The notes under the pieces are model-generated. The model was not told where the DNA came from, did no database searches, and saw nothing but the letters and a program-made list of their open reading frames with translations. This document shows, one piece after another, positions 54,273 through 63,227 of a DNA stretch of 64,000 bases. Both the position numbers and the translations under genes were made by a program. Each line of letters begins with the position of its first letter. The stretch's first letter is position 1. This DNA is from JAFDXJ01 sp038257845. Its GTDB lineage: Bacteria; Bacteroidota; Bacteroidia; Chitinophagales; Chitinophagaceae. Location of the stretch: positions 62,001 to 126,000 of the forward strand of contig JBBSQL010000002.1 in NCBI GenBank assembly GCA_038257845.1, written 5' to 3'.

Positions 54273-54308
54273 GAGTAAGCAAAGTAAAATTTGTTTGCTC
54301 TTTTTTTG
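54273..54308 (+). terminator. Terminator after tRNA-Pro
   Basis: GAGTAAGCAAA and TTTGTTTGCTC pair with wobbles around a short A-rich loop, followed by seven T. Confidence 0.75.
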
Positions 54309-54384
54309 TTACACGGAGAGCCACGGATATTTGTAGAATAAGTAAATTAGAAGTTGGTAATATTTTTTAAAACTTTTTCACACG

Positions 54385-54765
54385 CACAGCCAACCTCAGT
54401 AGAAAAAATAGAACCCAATGACAATCCAACCTTATTACCTTATTTTAAAAAAAATGTTTGCAGTTGTTAATAGCCATTAATAAGGTTGGAAATCTTAAAG
54501 TAAACTATTTTCTACTAAGGTCAATAAGGTTTGGGTTTACTTATTGATTTTAATTTCCTATCTTTTAGCTTTTAGCTGTTCGTTGTTAGTTTTAAACCTG
54601 CAACTCCGTGTATTCTCTGTGCCCTCTGTGTAATGCCTTTCTTGCAACTCTGTGAAATTTTCCGATATTCCAAAATTCATACACAAAACGTTCCTCCGGA
54701 ACGATACTTCCACTATTTAATTTTCCTTCCCATGATATGTTCCTCCGGAACATTCTTATAAAATA
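54385..54765. repeat. Long direct repeat, copy 1
   Basis: About 380 bases, roughly 85-90% identical by eye to 54806-55190. It begins with an inverted-repeat unit (AACCTCAGTAGAAAA at 54391 and TTTTCTACTAAGGT before 54531), continues with AGCTTTTAGCTGTTCGTTG and CTGTGCCCTCTGTGTAATG, and ends with two GTTCCTCCGGAAC palindromes at 54689-54703 and 54737-54753. No gene is supported inside; short frames through it are repeat-derived. Confidence 0.85.
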
Positions 54766-54805
54766 CATCGTTTCTAAATTCAAAAAAATTAAATATAATT
54801 TAAAG

Positions 54806-55190
54806 AAAAAACCTTATCAACCTTAGTAGAAAAATATATCCAATGACAATCCAACCTTATTACCTAATTTTAAAAAAAATGTTTGCAGTTAATGAAAGCC
54901 ATTAATAAGTTTTGAAATCTTAAAGTGAACTATTTACTACTAAGGTCAATAAGGGTTGGGTTTACTTATTGATTTTAATTTCCTATCTTTTAGCTTTTAG
55001 CTGTTCGTTGTTAGTTTTAAACCTGCAACTCCGTGTCTTCTCTGTGCCCTCTAAGTAATGCTCTTCTTGCAACTCCGTGTAATTTTCCGGCATCCAGCAA
55101 TTCACACACAAAACGTTCCTCCGGAACGATACTTCCACTAACTAATTTTTCTACCCATGATATGTTCCTCCGGAACATTCTCTCGCCTAT
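54806..55190. repeat. Long direct repeat, copy 2
   Basis: The second copy, with the inverted unit at 54810-54955 and palindromes at 55114-55128 and 55162-55178. It runs straight into a family C element. The better preserved inverted ends here are AACCTTATCAACCTTAGTAG and CTACTAAGGTCAATAAGG. Confidence 0.85.
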
Positions 55191-55206
55191 ACTGGTCGCC
55201 AGACTT

Positions 55207-55300
55207 GCCAATGCTGTTCGCCTGACCAGCATTACCGGAGTCGAATAAAAAAAGGAAAAATTGTTGAAAAAATTTTTGGTCAGGCGACCAAAAATGGCTG
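55207..55300 (+). repeat. Family C structured repeat, copy 1
   Basis: Begins GCCAATGCTGTTCGCCTGACC, contains GGAGTCGAATA and AAGGAAAAATTGTT, and ends TTTTTGGTCAGGCGACC then AAAAATGGC. The end hairpin TTTTTGGTC-AGGC-GACCAAAAA is a perfect 9-bp stem. Confidence 0.8.
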
Positions 55301-55307
55301 AGAAATA

Positions 55308-55390
55308 CATACACAAAACGTTCCTCCGGAACGATACTTCCACTCGCTAATTTTTCTACCAATGAAATGTTCCTCTGGAACATATTCTCG
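55308..55390. repeat. Partial third copy of the long direct repeat (family B pair)
   Basis: Only the last 80 or so bases of the long repeat are present: ACACAAAACGTTCCTCCGG, the palindromes 55319-55333 and 55367-55383, and TTCTCGCC. It again precedes a family C element, so the B-pair plus C element unit is itself duplicated. Confidence 0.8.
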
Positions 55391-55486
55391 CCAATGCTGG
55401 TCGCCTGACCGGCATTTTCGGAGTCGAATATAAAAGGAAAAATTGTTCAAAAATATTTTTGGTCCGGCAACCAAAAATGGCAGAGG
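55390..55486 (+). repeat. Family C structured repeat, copy 2
   Basis: Begins GCCAATGCTGGTCGCCTGACC, has GGAGTCGAATA and AAGGAAAAATTGTT, and ends TTTTTGGTCCGGCAACC then AAAAATGGC. The 5' hairpin GGTC-GCCT-GACC is intact here. Confidence 0.8.
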
Positions 55487-55524
55487 TTTGATTTCTTTTG
55501 CTGATTTAAATCTTCTATCTTTTA

Positions 55525-55600
55525 ATTGTTAGCTGTTCGTTGTTATCTTTTAGCTGTTATCTTTTCGTTGTTATCTTTTATCTGTTATCTGTTAGCTATT
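55525..55600. repeat. Degenerate short tandem repeat (TTAGCTGTTATCTTT type)
   Basis: Units such as TTAGCTGTTCGTTGTTATC, TTTTAGCTGTTATC and TTTTATCTGTTATCTG follow each other irregularly. A similar short run lies at 54565-54595 and 54985-55015 inside the long repeats. Low-complexity, intergenic. Confidence 0.7.
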
Positions 55601-55766
55601 AGTTTAAGAAACATCGCCTCTATATACAATTTTTAATGTATGTTTTTGCCCCAAACCTTATATAAGAAAAATATATATAGAAAGTATGAAGAGATATATT
55701 TGAAGGTTGTATAAAATTCCTTTTTTCCCTATATAATTATTTATGTATTTTCAACGTTGAATTAAA

Positions 55767-55774
55767 TACATTTG
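55767..55774 (+). promoter_or_regulatory. -7 box ahead of the polysaccharide locus
   Basis: TACATTTG matches TAnnTTTG and lies 30 bases before the ATG at 55805, the first gene of the locus. No clear -33 element. Confidence 0.5.
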
Positions 55775-55804
55775 TACCTGAAGCATACCAACTCGTCCAA
55801 TATT

Positions 55805-56569
55805 ATGGTGAAAAAATTTGCAGGCGTATTGCTTGTCATTACTATTTGCATTATGGGGTCCATTTTTTTAACGGGCTGCATTCAAACAAAAAGTATAACC
55901 TACTTCAATAACCTGCCCGATTCTGTTTCCCTGGCTTTAAAAACATTGGAAGCACCACGACCTATATTGCAGGTTAATGATATGATGCAAATACTGGTGG
56001 GTGGTGAAAATGATAAAACAGTTCAGTATATAAATCAATATTATGGAGGCGGCACCGGTGGTATAACGACGGTTGTGGATATTGATGGTAATATTGAATT
56101 ACCAAAAATCGGGAGTTTGCATATGGCCGGTCTCACACGTGAAGCAGCGCGCGATACAATCACGAATGCCTATAAAGAATATTTACTCGACCCGATCGTC
56201 TCTGTAAAATTCGGTGATTTTAATTATGCCATGCTGGGTGAAATAAGGTCGCCCGGCTATTTTTCAGCGACCAAAGAAAAAGTAAATATTTTCGAAGCCA
56301 TTGCCCGGGGCGGTGATATGACGCAATATGCGAAACGTGACCAGGTAAAAATCATCCGCGATGATAATGGCAAACGTTCTGTTTTGACTGTTAATCTCCT
56401 TGATAGCAGTATTTTAAATTCGCCCAATTTTTATTTACACAACAATGATATTCTTTATATTGAATCCACAAGTATAAAAATAAATGCAGACAACTTTACA
56501 CGCAATTTTACGATTGCGACTTCTGTTATAAGTATCCTTACAATCTTGCTGGTTTTCTTTAAAAAATAA
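55805..56569 (+). CDS. Polysaccharide export lipoprotein (Wza/SLBB family)
   Basis: A 254-residue lipoprotein starting at ATG 55805; lipobox LTGC (Cys25). The poly-export domain (VNDMMQILVGG, VDIDGNIELPKIGSLHMAGLTREAARDTI) is followed by an SLBB domain (MLGEIRSPGYFSATKEKVNIFEAIARGGDM) and a C-terminal hydrophobic helix with a KK end, the amphipathic outer-membrane helix of Wza-type channels. It forms the outer-membrane exit for capsule or exopolysaccharide. Two bases separate it from the Wzc-like gene. Confidence 0.92.
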   Translation: MVKKFAGVLLVITICIMGSIFLTGCIQTKSITYFNNLPDSVSLALKTLEAPRPILQVNDMMQILVGGENDKTVQYINQYYGGGTGGITTVVDIDGNIELPKIGSLHMAGLTREAARDTITNAYKEYLLDPIVSVKFGDFNYAMLGEIRSPGYFSATKEKVNIFEAIARGGDMTQYAKRDQVKIIRDDNGKRSVLTVNLLDSSILNSPNFYLHNNDILYIESTSIKINADNFTRNFTIATSVISILTILLVFFKK

Positions 56570-56571
56570 GA

Positions 56572-58953
56572 ATGAGCTACCCGACTACAGAAACTGAGCA
56601 TATAGAACCGGCAAAGAATTCCGCTAAAGAATTTGACATTAAAAAATTTCTTTTCAGGATGCTTTATTTTTCGCCCTGGATCATTCTGTCGCTGCTCATT
56701 TCTTACACTGTCGTTACACTTTACCTGAGATACACGCCCAAGATGCATAAAGTATCTGCGTATGTGTTGATAAAAGATGATGAGGAATCTTCGCCGGATT
56801 ATAATGTGTTGCGTGAACTCGGCGTGATGCCCGGGAGCAAAGAAGTGCAGAACCAGATAGACATTATGCAATCGGTAAGTATTGTTTCCGGTATCGTGGA
56901 TTCTTTAAACCTGCAGGTGAAATTATTTACAAATGCGCGCATCACTTCTTCCACTTTGTATGGTGAACACCGGCCGTTTTCCATTGAGATAATCAGGGAA
57001 GACACTTTGCCTGCTACCACAGGTTCCTACAATGTTTTTATTGAAGGTAAAAGATTTTCTATTCTTCAGAACGGTCAAAAAATCTATCACAGTTTTGGTG
57101 ATACGTTTGCATTAGGCACCTATCATTTTGTTTTTAAGAGAAATGAAAAAGTCAAAGCAGATTCCGATGGCTATCTACTTTCATTGCAAAACCCTTATGG
57201 CGTTGGCATGTCTTTACGTGGCTCGATTGTAGTAGTAAAAATGCATGAAATGGGCGGTATCATTGAGATATCCATGCTGGATGAAGTGCCGGAGCGTGCG
57301 CGTGATATCATTAATAAATTAATTGAAGCATTTAATACAGCCGGTGTTACAGATAAAAATATTGTGGGTAAAAAAACAAGTTCTTTTCTTACAGAGCGGG
57401 TGGATTCTGTCTCCCAGGAACTGGATGACCTGGAACTTATATCCGAGGCATATAAAAGAAATAATAATGTACCGGACATAGATGCTGCCGGCGGTACTTA
57501 CCTCTCTCGTGCACAGGAATATGATAAAGATGGAATAGACGAAATGGGGCAGTTGCAGATTTTAAATTCCCTCGAAAAATATATCCGCAATGCCAAATCC
57601 AATACGGATATTATTCCTGCAAATAATGGGTTGCAGGAACCTACGCTTGGTACAATGATTTCACAATACAACGCATCGGTATTGGATTACCAGCAACAAC
57701 AAAAAATTTCTACAGAAAAAGATCCGATACTGGGCAGGGCGAGAAATGACCTCAACCAATTGAAAGAAAATATTTTAAAAAATATTGCCAATACCCGCTC
57801 GGGTATAGATGCTAAAATATCGCAGGCCAATTCGCTGAAATCAAATTTTGATGCTTTGCTTTTATCCCTGCCGGAAAAAGAGCGGCAATTGTTGAAAATG
57901 AAAAGGCAAATTGATGTCAAAGAACAATTATACTTATATCTTTTGCAGAAAAAAGAAGAGACAGAAATTTCCCTTGTGTCCAATATCAATAACAGCAGGG
58001 TAGTGGACAGCGCGTATGACCAGGGAATCGTTTTACCTAAATCATCACAGGCAAAATACTTTGCATTTTTTATTGGTTTGCTGGTGCCGATCGTGATACT
58101 TTTACTCAAAGACTTTTTCTATAATAAGATCAGTGAGCGAAGCGAAATTGAAAAAAATACACAAGTACCTATCCTGGGAGAAATTTCTTTTTCAAAAAAA
58201 TTAACGAACGTACTTATTCCTTACCGCAGCCGCTCGATCATTGCAGAACAATTAAGATTGATCCGTGCGAACCTGCAATTTTTTTCCACGCAAAATAAAA
58301 GTCAAACTATCCTTGTAACTTCTTTTATCAGTGGGGAAGGAAAAAGTTTTACAGCTATAAATTTAGCGAATAGTCTTGCCGCGGCACAAGCCAAAGTGTT
58401 ACTGATGGATATTGATTTACGCAAGCCTCGCGTAGATGAATATTTAAAAATTAATCCAGCATTTGGCCTGACAGATTACCTGGTAAAAAATGTACCAATA
58501 GAAAATATTATTACTAATTATAAAGGTGAAACAACTTTTGATGTGATCACTTCCGGCCCTGTGCCGCCTAATCCAACGGAATTATTAATGCGTGATCAAA
58601 TGGCTACTTTATTTGATTTTTTGAAAACAAAATATGATTACATCGTCATTGATTCATCACCGATTGGGCTTGTTGCAGATGGCTTTGTTACCGGCCATTT
58701 TGCGGATGTGACTTTGTTTATCTTGAGATACGAGTATTCATTTTTGAATACAATTGATTATATTGAAAAAATGCGGGTTGAAAATAAACTGGTCAATATT
58801 TCCATTGTCATGAATGGAATTAAAGAATCATCGCGCCTGCATTATGAAGGGTATGGTTATGGGTATGGCTATCATTTCGGTACCGGTTATTACCATGATG
58901 AACAAAAGCGCAAAGGCTTTTTTCAAAGATGGTTTTTTGGTAAATGGAAATGA
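56572..58953 (+). CDS. Wzc-like polysaccharide co-polymerase with BY-kinase domain
   Basis: A 793-residue inner-membrane protein: Wzz-type membrane helices near residues 30-50 and 505-525 enclosing a long periplasmic coiled-coil region, then a cytoplasmic tyrosine autokinase with Walker A ISGEGKSFT (about 586-592), Walker A' MDIDLRKPR (about 613-620) and Walker B YIVIDSSP (about 690-696). The C-terminus has the tyrosine cluster YEGYGYGYGYHFGTGYYH (about 758-776) that is autophosphorylated in the family. It controls chain length and export together with the Wza-like partner. Confidence 0.93.
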   Translation: MSYPTTETEHIEPAKNSAKEFDIKKFLFRMLYFSPWIILSLLISYTVVTLYLRYTPKMHKVSAYVLIKDDEESSPDYNVLRELGVMPGSKEVQNQIDIMQSVSIVSGIVDSLNLQVKLFTNARITSSTLYGEHRPFSIEIIREDTLPATTGSYNVFIEGKRFSILQNGQKIYHSFGDTFALGTYHFVFKRNEKVKADSDGYLLSLQNPYGVGMSLRGSIVVVKMHEMGGIIEISMLDEVPERARDIINKLIEAFNTAGVTDKNIVGKKTSSFLTERVDSVSQELDDLELISEAYKRNNNVPDIDAAGGTYLSRAQEYDKDGIDEMGQLQILNSLEKYIRNAKSNTDIIPANNGLQEPTLGTMISQYNASVLDYQQQQKISTEKDPILGRARNDLNQLKENILKNIANTRSGIDAKISQANSLKSNFDALLLSLPEKERQLLKMKRQIDVKEQLYLYLLQKKEETEISLVSNINNSRVVDSAYDQGIVLPKSSQAKYFAFFIGLLVPIVILLLKDFFYNKISERSEIEKNTQVPILGEISFSKKLTNVLIPYRSRSIIAEQLRLIRANLQFFSTQNKSQTILVTSFISGEGKSFTAINLANSLAAAQAKVLLMDIDLRKPRVDEYLKINPAFGLTDYLVKNVPIENIITNYKGETTFDVITSGPVPPNPTELLMRDQMATLFDFLKTKYDYIVIDSSPIGLVADGFVTGHFADVTLFILRYEYSFLNTIDYIEKMRVENKLVNISIVMNGIKESSRLHYEGYGYGYGYHFGTGYYHDEQKRKGFFQRWFFGKWK

Positions 58954-59021
58954 TCACGGCTATATATTTTTATAAGCATTTTTCAAAACTTGCCTGTGAG
59001 TGAGGTGGCGAAGCTATATAT

Positions 59022-59531
59022 ATGAAAGAAAAAAAAGAGATTCATTGGTACGCATTATATACAAAACCACGCTGGGAAAAAAAAGTGGATGAACGCCTGC
59101 TTTTAAAAAATATTCAAAGCTGGTGCCCATTACAAAAAGTGGAAAGGCAATGGAGTGACCGAAAGAAAATTATAGATGACCCCATCTTTAAATCTTACGT
59201 ATTTGTTCACATGAATTTGGAGGACCGGCCCATCGTGTTGCAAACTGATGGGGTATTAAATTTTGTGCATCATGAAGGGAAGCCTGCTATGATCCGTGAT
59301 GAAGAAATTGAAATTATTAAATCATACCTGCTCATCAGAAATACAAAAATTTCAACTTTCTCTTATGATTCCTTAACGCAGGACATGAAAGTAAAAATTC
59401 AGGCAGGTGTTTTTATGGAAAATACAGGGACTGTAATGCGCGCCACCAAAAAAAAAGCGTTTGTACGGCTTGAGAGCCTGGGACAGGTTATGGTTGTGGA
59501 ATTTCCACTGGATTATGTGCAACCGATTTGA
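59022..59531 (+). CDS. UpxY-type NusG-family antiterminator
   Basis: A 169-residue NusG paralogue: HWYALYTKPRWEKKVDERLL opens the NGN domain, PIFKSYVFVHMNLED follows, and a degenerate KOW domain ends the protein (VKIQAGVFMENTGTVMRATKKKAFVRLESLG). In Bacteroides such proteins bind the 5' leader of a capsule operon and allow read-through of long polysaccharide transcripts. Unusually it comes third in the locus rather than first; it probably acts on the genes after it. The housekeeping nusG lies 8 kb upstream. Confidence 0.88.
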   Translation: MKEKKEIHWYALYTKPRWEKKVDERLLLKNIQSWCPLQKVERQWSDRKKIIDDPIFKSYVFVHMNLEDRPIVLQTDGVLNFVHHEGKPAMIRDEEIEIIKSYLLIRNTKISTFSYDSLTQDMKVKIQAGVFMENTGTVMRATKKKAFVRLESLGQVMVVEFPLDYVQPI

Positions 59532-59641
59532 TTTTTTTAAAGCGCGTTTAAGTATGCTTACAAAAAATTATCCTGGAACAGGAAATCAAAGATAAAAATT
59601 ATTTTGCCGCACTCACAGGTGTACGCGCCATAGCTGCGTAT

Positions 59642-60712
59642 ATGGTTTTTTTCCATCACCAGAATCAAATCAATGTATATCACCTGCCGACTTTCCTTTT
59701 TGATATATTCAAAGAATTGCATGTGGGGGTAACTGTATTTTTTGTTTTAAGCGGATTTTTAATTACGTATCGCTATTATGAATCTGTAACTATTTCCAGG
59801 CATTGGTTAAAGAGATATTTAATCAACCGCGTAGCAAGAATATACCCGATGTATTTGTTGTTAACGGCCTGTGCGTTCCTGTTTGCATTTTTATATAAGC
59901 ACGAACAACCCGGCTCTTTTACAATTTTTACAAATTTATTTTTACTGAAAGGTTTTTTTAATAATCTTAAATTTAGCGGCATTTCACAAAGCTGGAGTTT
60001 AACAGTAGAAGAATGTTTTTATTTTTCAGCTCCATTAATTTTTTTATTTCAAAAGAAAACCCGGAAATGTTTTTTGCTCCTGTTCCTAATCCTGGGCCTG
60101 GGATTCTTACTCGTGCAATTAAATAATACACCTTCTGTGTATGGATTTATGGAGAACAATAAATTCATGCTTGTATATACTTTTTTTGGCAGGTGCTTCG
60201 AATTTTTCATTGGTATTTACCTGGCACTTTTCTTAAAAAACCGACAAACACAGCCAGCAAAAAAAAGGTCTGTATTATTTACCCTCACCGGCATTGCATC
60301 TTTTACCATTGTACTTATTTTAATGGCATTTACCGCTTACAAACTAAACGTGAAATTCAGTATTTATAGTTATCCCGGAATTTTTTTGAATAATATTATC
60401 CTTCCATTCACGATTGCAGTTACTTTCTACGGGCTTATAACGGAGCAGTCCTTCATTAAAAAAATTCTCCAGTGGCCACTCTTTCAACTGCTTGGTAAAA
60501 GTTCATATATTTTTTACCTGGTACACATTGGATTTGTAAGCACCATTATTGGTATTATTTTTCCAATCAAGAATGTATATATAAATGTATTTGTATTATT
60601 CATTTTACTGAATCTTGTTTCTATTGCATTGTATAAATTGGCTGAAGAACCTTTAAGGGTTTTAATAAAGAAATTATTTTTGCCTCCTTCAGGGACACTG
60701 CTAAAAAAATGA
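59642..60712 (+). CDS. Acyltransferase 3 family membrane protein (OafA-like)
   Basis: A membrane O-acyltransferase with about ten helices, conserved FFHHQNQIN, GVTVFFVLSGFLITYRY and YLINRVARIYPMYLL, and SQSWSLTVEECFYFSAPL. It acetylates or otherwise acylates a sugar. The first in-frame ATG is 59642, but the family's N-terminal segment YFAALTGVRAIAAYM is encoded upstream in the same frame from about 59597 without any ATG, GTG or TTG before the stop at 59549. Either an unusual start (CTG 59573) is used, or one base of the six-A run 59562-59567 is extra and the real start is ATG 59554. Overlaps the next gene by 4 bases (ATGA). Confidence 0.85.
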   Translation: MVFFHHQNQINVYHLPTFLFDIFKELHVGVTVFFVLSGFLITYRYYESVTISRHWLKRYLINRVARIYPMYLLLTACAFLFAFLYKHEQPGSFTIFTNLFLLKGFFNNLKFSGISQSWSLTVEECFYFSAPLIFLFQKKTRKCFLLLFLILGLGFLLVQLNNTPSVYGFMENNKFMLVYTFFGRCFEFFIGIYLALFLKNRQTQPAKKRSVLFTLTGIASFTIVLILMAFTAYKLNVKFSIYSYPGIFLNNIILPFTIAVTFYGLITEQSFIKKILQWPLFQLLGKSSYIFYLVHIGFVSTIIGIIFPIKNVYINVFVLFILLNLVSIALYKLAEEPLRVLIKKLFLPPSGTLLKK

Positions 60713-61707
60713 TTCAGCAAATACTTGTCATTGGTTTTGGTTCTATCGGTAAAAGGCATGTGACCAATATACAGGAATTTGGAAAATATAAAATTTCAGT
60801 GGTCAGCCGGAAACCCTTGCCGGCAGTGGATGTACAAACATTCCAGGTGTTCGATTCCATTGGTGCGGCGTATGCGGCGCATACATTTGATGCCGTTTTT
60901 ATTTGTACGCCTACAGCGCAGCACATGAAGGACCTCGCGGATGTTTGGAACTATGGCGCGCGAAAAATTTATATAGAAAAACCAGTGAGCAATAACTTTA
61001 CGGATGTAGATGTGTTTTGCGAAAAAATAAATACGGAAAAATGCAATGTTATAGTTGGATACGATTTGCATTTTGACCCGGGATTTATGAAAGTGAAAGA
61101 ACTTGTTGAACAAGGTATCATCGGAAAAATATTATCTGCCAATGCAATCGTTGGACAGTATTTACCAGATTGGCGGCCGAATGAAGATTATAAAAAAAGC
61201 ATGAGCGCGCTTGTAGAAAAAGGTGGCGGTGTATTACTTGATTTAGTTCATGAAATAGATTATTTATATTGTTTACTGGGAATGCCGTTAATGATTACCG
61301 CGCAGGAAATCAACAGTGGCTGCCTTGAAATTGCAACTGAAGAACTGGCTGAAATACTGGTAAAATTTCAAAATGGTGCACTGGCCACGATTCACCTCGA
61401 TTACCTGCAACCCGCACTGGTACGCAATTGCAGGCTCACTGGCACAGAAGGAAGTATTTTCTGGAACCAGGCAACAGCAGAAGTGAATTGGATCGGATTT
61501 GATAAAAAAGAATGGAGTTTTAATTACGCCTCTTATACAAGAAATGACCGGTTCAAAGAAATCATTCAATCGTTTTTAGAAGATAAAAAAGATAGCCGCC
61601 TTACCAGTTTTAAAGAAGCACTGGTTAGTTTGAAAATAATACTGGCTGCAAAAAAAGCAGCCGCGGAAAATAGCTATATTCATTTTGCAAAAACCATTTT
61701 TGCATAA
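60709..61707 (+). CDS. Gfo/Idh/MocA-family NAD(P)-dependent oxidoreductase
   Basis: A 332-residue sugar oxidoreductase: Rossmann fold with ILVIGFGSIGKRHVTNI, the family motif IYIEKPVSN (catalytic Lys), VGYDLHFDPGF, and a C-terminal substrate domain (GGGVLLDLVHEIDYLYCLLG). It overlaps the acyltransferase by 4 bases and the next gene by 1, so translation is coupled. In nonulosonic-acid clusters such enzymes (PtmF-like) supply a modified amino-sugar precursor; that assignment rests on context. Confidence 0.88.
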   Translation: MIQQILVIGFGSIGKRHVTNIQEFGKYKISVVSRKPLPAVDVQTFQVFDSIGAAYAAHTFDAVFICTPTAQHMKDLADVWNYGARKIYIEKPVSNNFTDVDVFCEKINTEKCNVIVGYDLHFDPGFMKVKELVEQGIIGKILSANAIVGQYLPDWRPNEDYKKSMSALVEKGGGVLLDLVHEIDYLYCLLGMPLMITAQEINSGCLEIATEELAEILVKFQNGALATIHLDYLQPALVRNCRLTGTEGSIFWNQATAEVNWIGFDKKEWSFNYASYTRNDRFKEIIQSFLEDKKDSRLTSFKEALVSLKIILAAKKAAAENSYIHFAKTIFA

Positions 61708-62411
61708 TGCATATACTGGCTACCATCTGTTGTCGCGGCGGATCCAAAGGCGTTCCCGGGAAAAATATAAAACTGCTGAATGGCAAACCACTAATTGGTT
61801 ATACCATTGAAACCGCATTGAATGTTTCATTTTTAAATGATGTAATTGTTTCCACAGATAACGAAGAGATTGCAAATACTGCCAAAAAATTTGGCATTAA
61901 AAAAATTATGCAACGCCCTGCAACGCTTGCTACAGACAGTTCCTCCAAATGGCTGGTCTTTCGCCATATTGTGGAAGAATATGAAAATGAATATGGAATT
62001 CGCATCAATTATTTAGTGGATATGGATGTTACCGTGCCTTTGAAAAATGCTGCGGATATTTTAGGTGCGATTGAATTGGCATTGAAAAATCAACATGCAG
62101 ATGTAGTGATCACTGCATATCATCCGGAACGCAATCCGTATTTTAATATGATGGAAATAAATGAAAATGGGTTTGCAGAAATTGTAAAAAAAAGTGTTAC
62201 ACCCATTACAGGGAGACAGGATGCGCCGGAAGTTTTTAGTCTCACACCTGCGGTGTATGTCATCAAAAGAAATGCCTTGTTTGAATACGATCACTGGAGC
62301 AGCGCAAAATGTTTATTATATCCCATTCCCCGCGAACGGGCCATTGATATTGATACAGAATTTGATTTTAAATTAGTTGAATTTATACTGCAGGAAAATG
62401 GAAAAAAATAA
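61707..62411 (+). CDS. CMP-nonulosonate synthetase (NeuA/LegF/PseF-like)
   Basis: A 234-residue cytidylyltransferase. The CTP-binding motif ICCRGGSKGVPGKNIKLLNGKPLI opens the protein; VIVSTDNEEIA, RPATLATDSSSKW and IDIDTEFDFKLVE follow, all typical of acylneuraminate cytidylyltransferases. It activates a sialic-acid-like sugar with CMP. The neighbouring SDR and NeuB-like genes favour legionaminic or a related nonulosonic acid over sialic acid; not proven. Confidence 0.9.
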   Translation: MHILATICCRGGSKGVPGKNIKLLNGKPLIGYTIETALNVSFLNDVIVSTDNEEIANTAKKFGIKKIMQRPATLATDSSSKWLVFRHIVEEYENEYGIRINYLVDMDVTVPLKNAADILGAIELALKNQHADVVITAYHPERNPYFNMMEINENGFAEIVKKSVTPITGRQDAPEVFSLTPAVYVIKRNALFEYDHWSSAKCLLYPIPRERAIDIDTEFDFKLVEFILQENGKK

Positions 62412-63198
62412 CTTATTCGATTTGTCAGGGAAAGTCGCGTTGATCACCGGTGGCGCGGGTTTGCTGGCTTCAGAACACGCGATCGCTTTACTGGAATTCG
62501 GCGCGACAATTATCCTCGCCGACATCAATGAAGATAAATGTAAAGAAGCAGTTTTGGCACTGAATAAAAATTATGAAAAAGTTTTTTGTTACGAATTGGA
62601 TGTAACGAAAAAAGAAAGCTGGGAAACGCTTTTATCTGAAATAAAAAACACATTTGGCCGCATTGATATTTTAATTAATAATGCAGGCTTCACCAATCAA
62701 TCCAAATCAACAGGCTTTGATGCATCGTTTGAAAATTTTTCCCTGGAAGACTGGAACGCGATCATGCATGTAAATCTTACCGGCACATTTCTCGGCTGCC
62801 AGGTGATTGGAAAACACATGCTGGACAATCAACATGGTTCGATCATCAACATGGCTTCTTTATATGGAGTAGTAAGTCCGCATCATACGATTTATGAAGG
62901 CACGGGCATTTCACAACCTGTTGCGTATTCGGTGAGTAAACATGGCGTGATTGGCCTCACAAAATATGTCGCCACATTGTGGGCGAATAAAGGCGTGCGT
63001 GTAAATTCTATTACGCCCGGTGGAATTTTTAATGAACATACTGGTTTGTTTTTAGAACGTTTTCAACAATTAAATCCCATCGGCAGGATGAGTGATAAGT
63101 CTGAACTGCGCGGTGCTGTTGTGTTCCTGGCGAGTGACGCATCATCACATGTGATCGGGCATAATTTAATTGTGGATGGTGGTTGGACGGCCTGGTAA
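62398..63198 (+). CDS. Short-chain dehydrogenase/reductase (PtmA-like)
   Basis: A 266-residue SDR starting MEKNNLFDLSGKVALITGG at ATG 62398, overlapping the cytidylyltransferase by 14 bases. NAD(P) motif TGGAGLLASEHA, NNAG, and the catalytic YSVSK. PtmA of Campylobacter, an SDR of the legionaminic acid route, sits in the same setting with a CMP-sugar synthetase and NeuB-like synthase; function by context only. Confidence 0.88.
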   Translation: MEKNNLFDLSGKVALITGGAGLLASEHAIALLEFGATIILADINEDKCKEAVLALNKNYEKVFCYELDVTKKESWETLLSEIKNTFGRIDILINNAGFTNQSKSTGFDASFENFSLEDWNAIMHVNLTGTFLGCQVIGKHMLDNQHGSIINMASLYGVVSPHHTIYEGTGISQPVAYSVSKHGVIGLTKYVATLWANKGVRVNSITPGGIFNEHTGLFLERFQQLNPIGRMSDKSELRGAVVFLASDASSHVIGHNLIVDGGWTAW

Positions 63199-63227
63199 AA
63201 AATTATTTCAAATTATTTTATTTATAC

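Noticed and set aside
54592..55474. Several overlapping frames of 60-110 residues with a recurring FRRNI motif
   Set aside because: The recurring peptide is the translation of the GTTCCTCCGGAAC palindromes and direct repeats, not a protein family.
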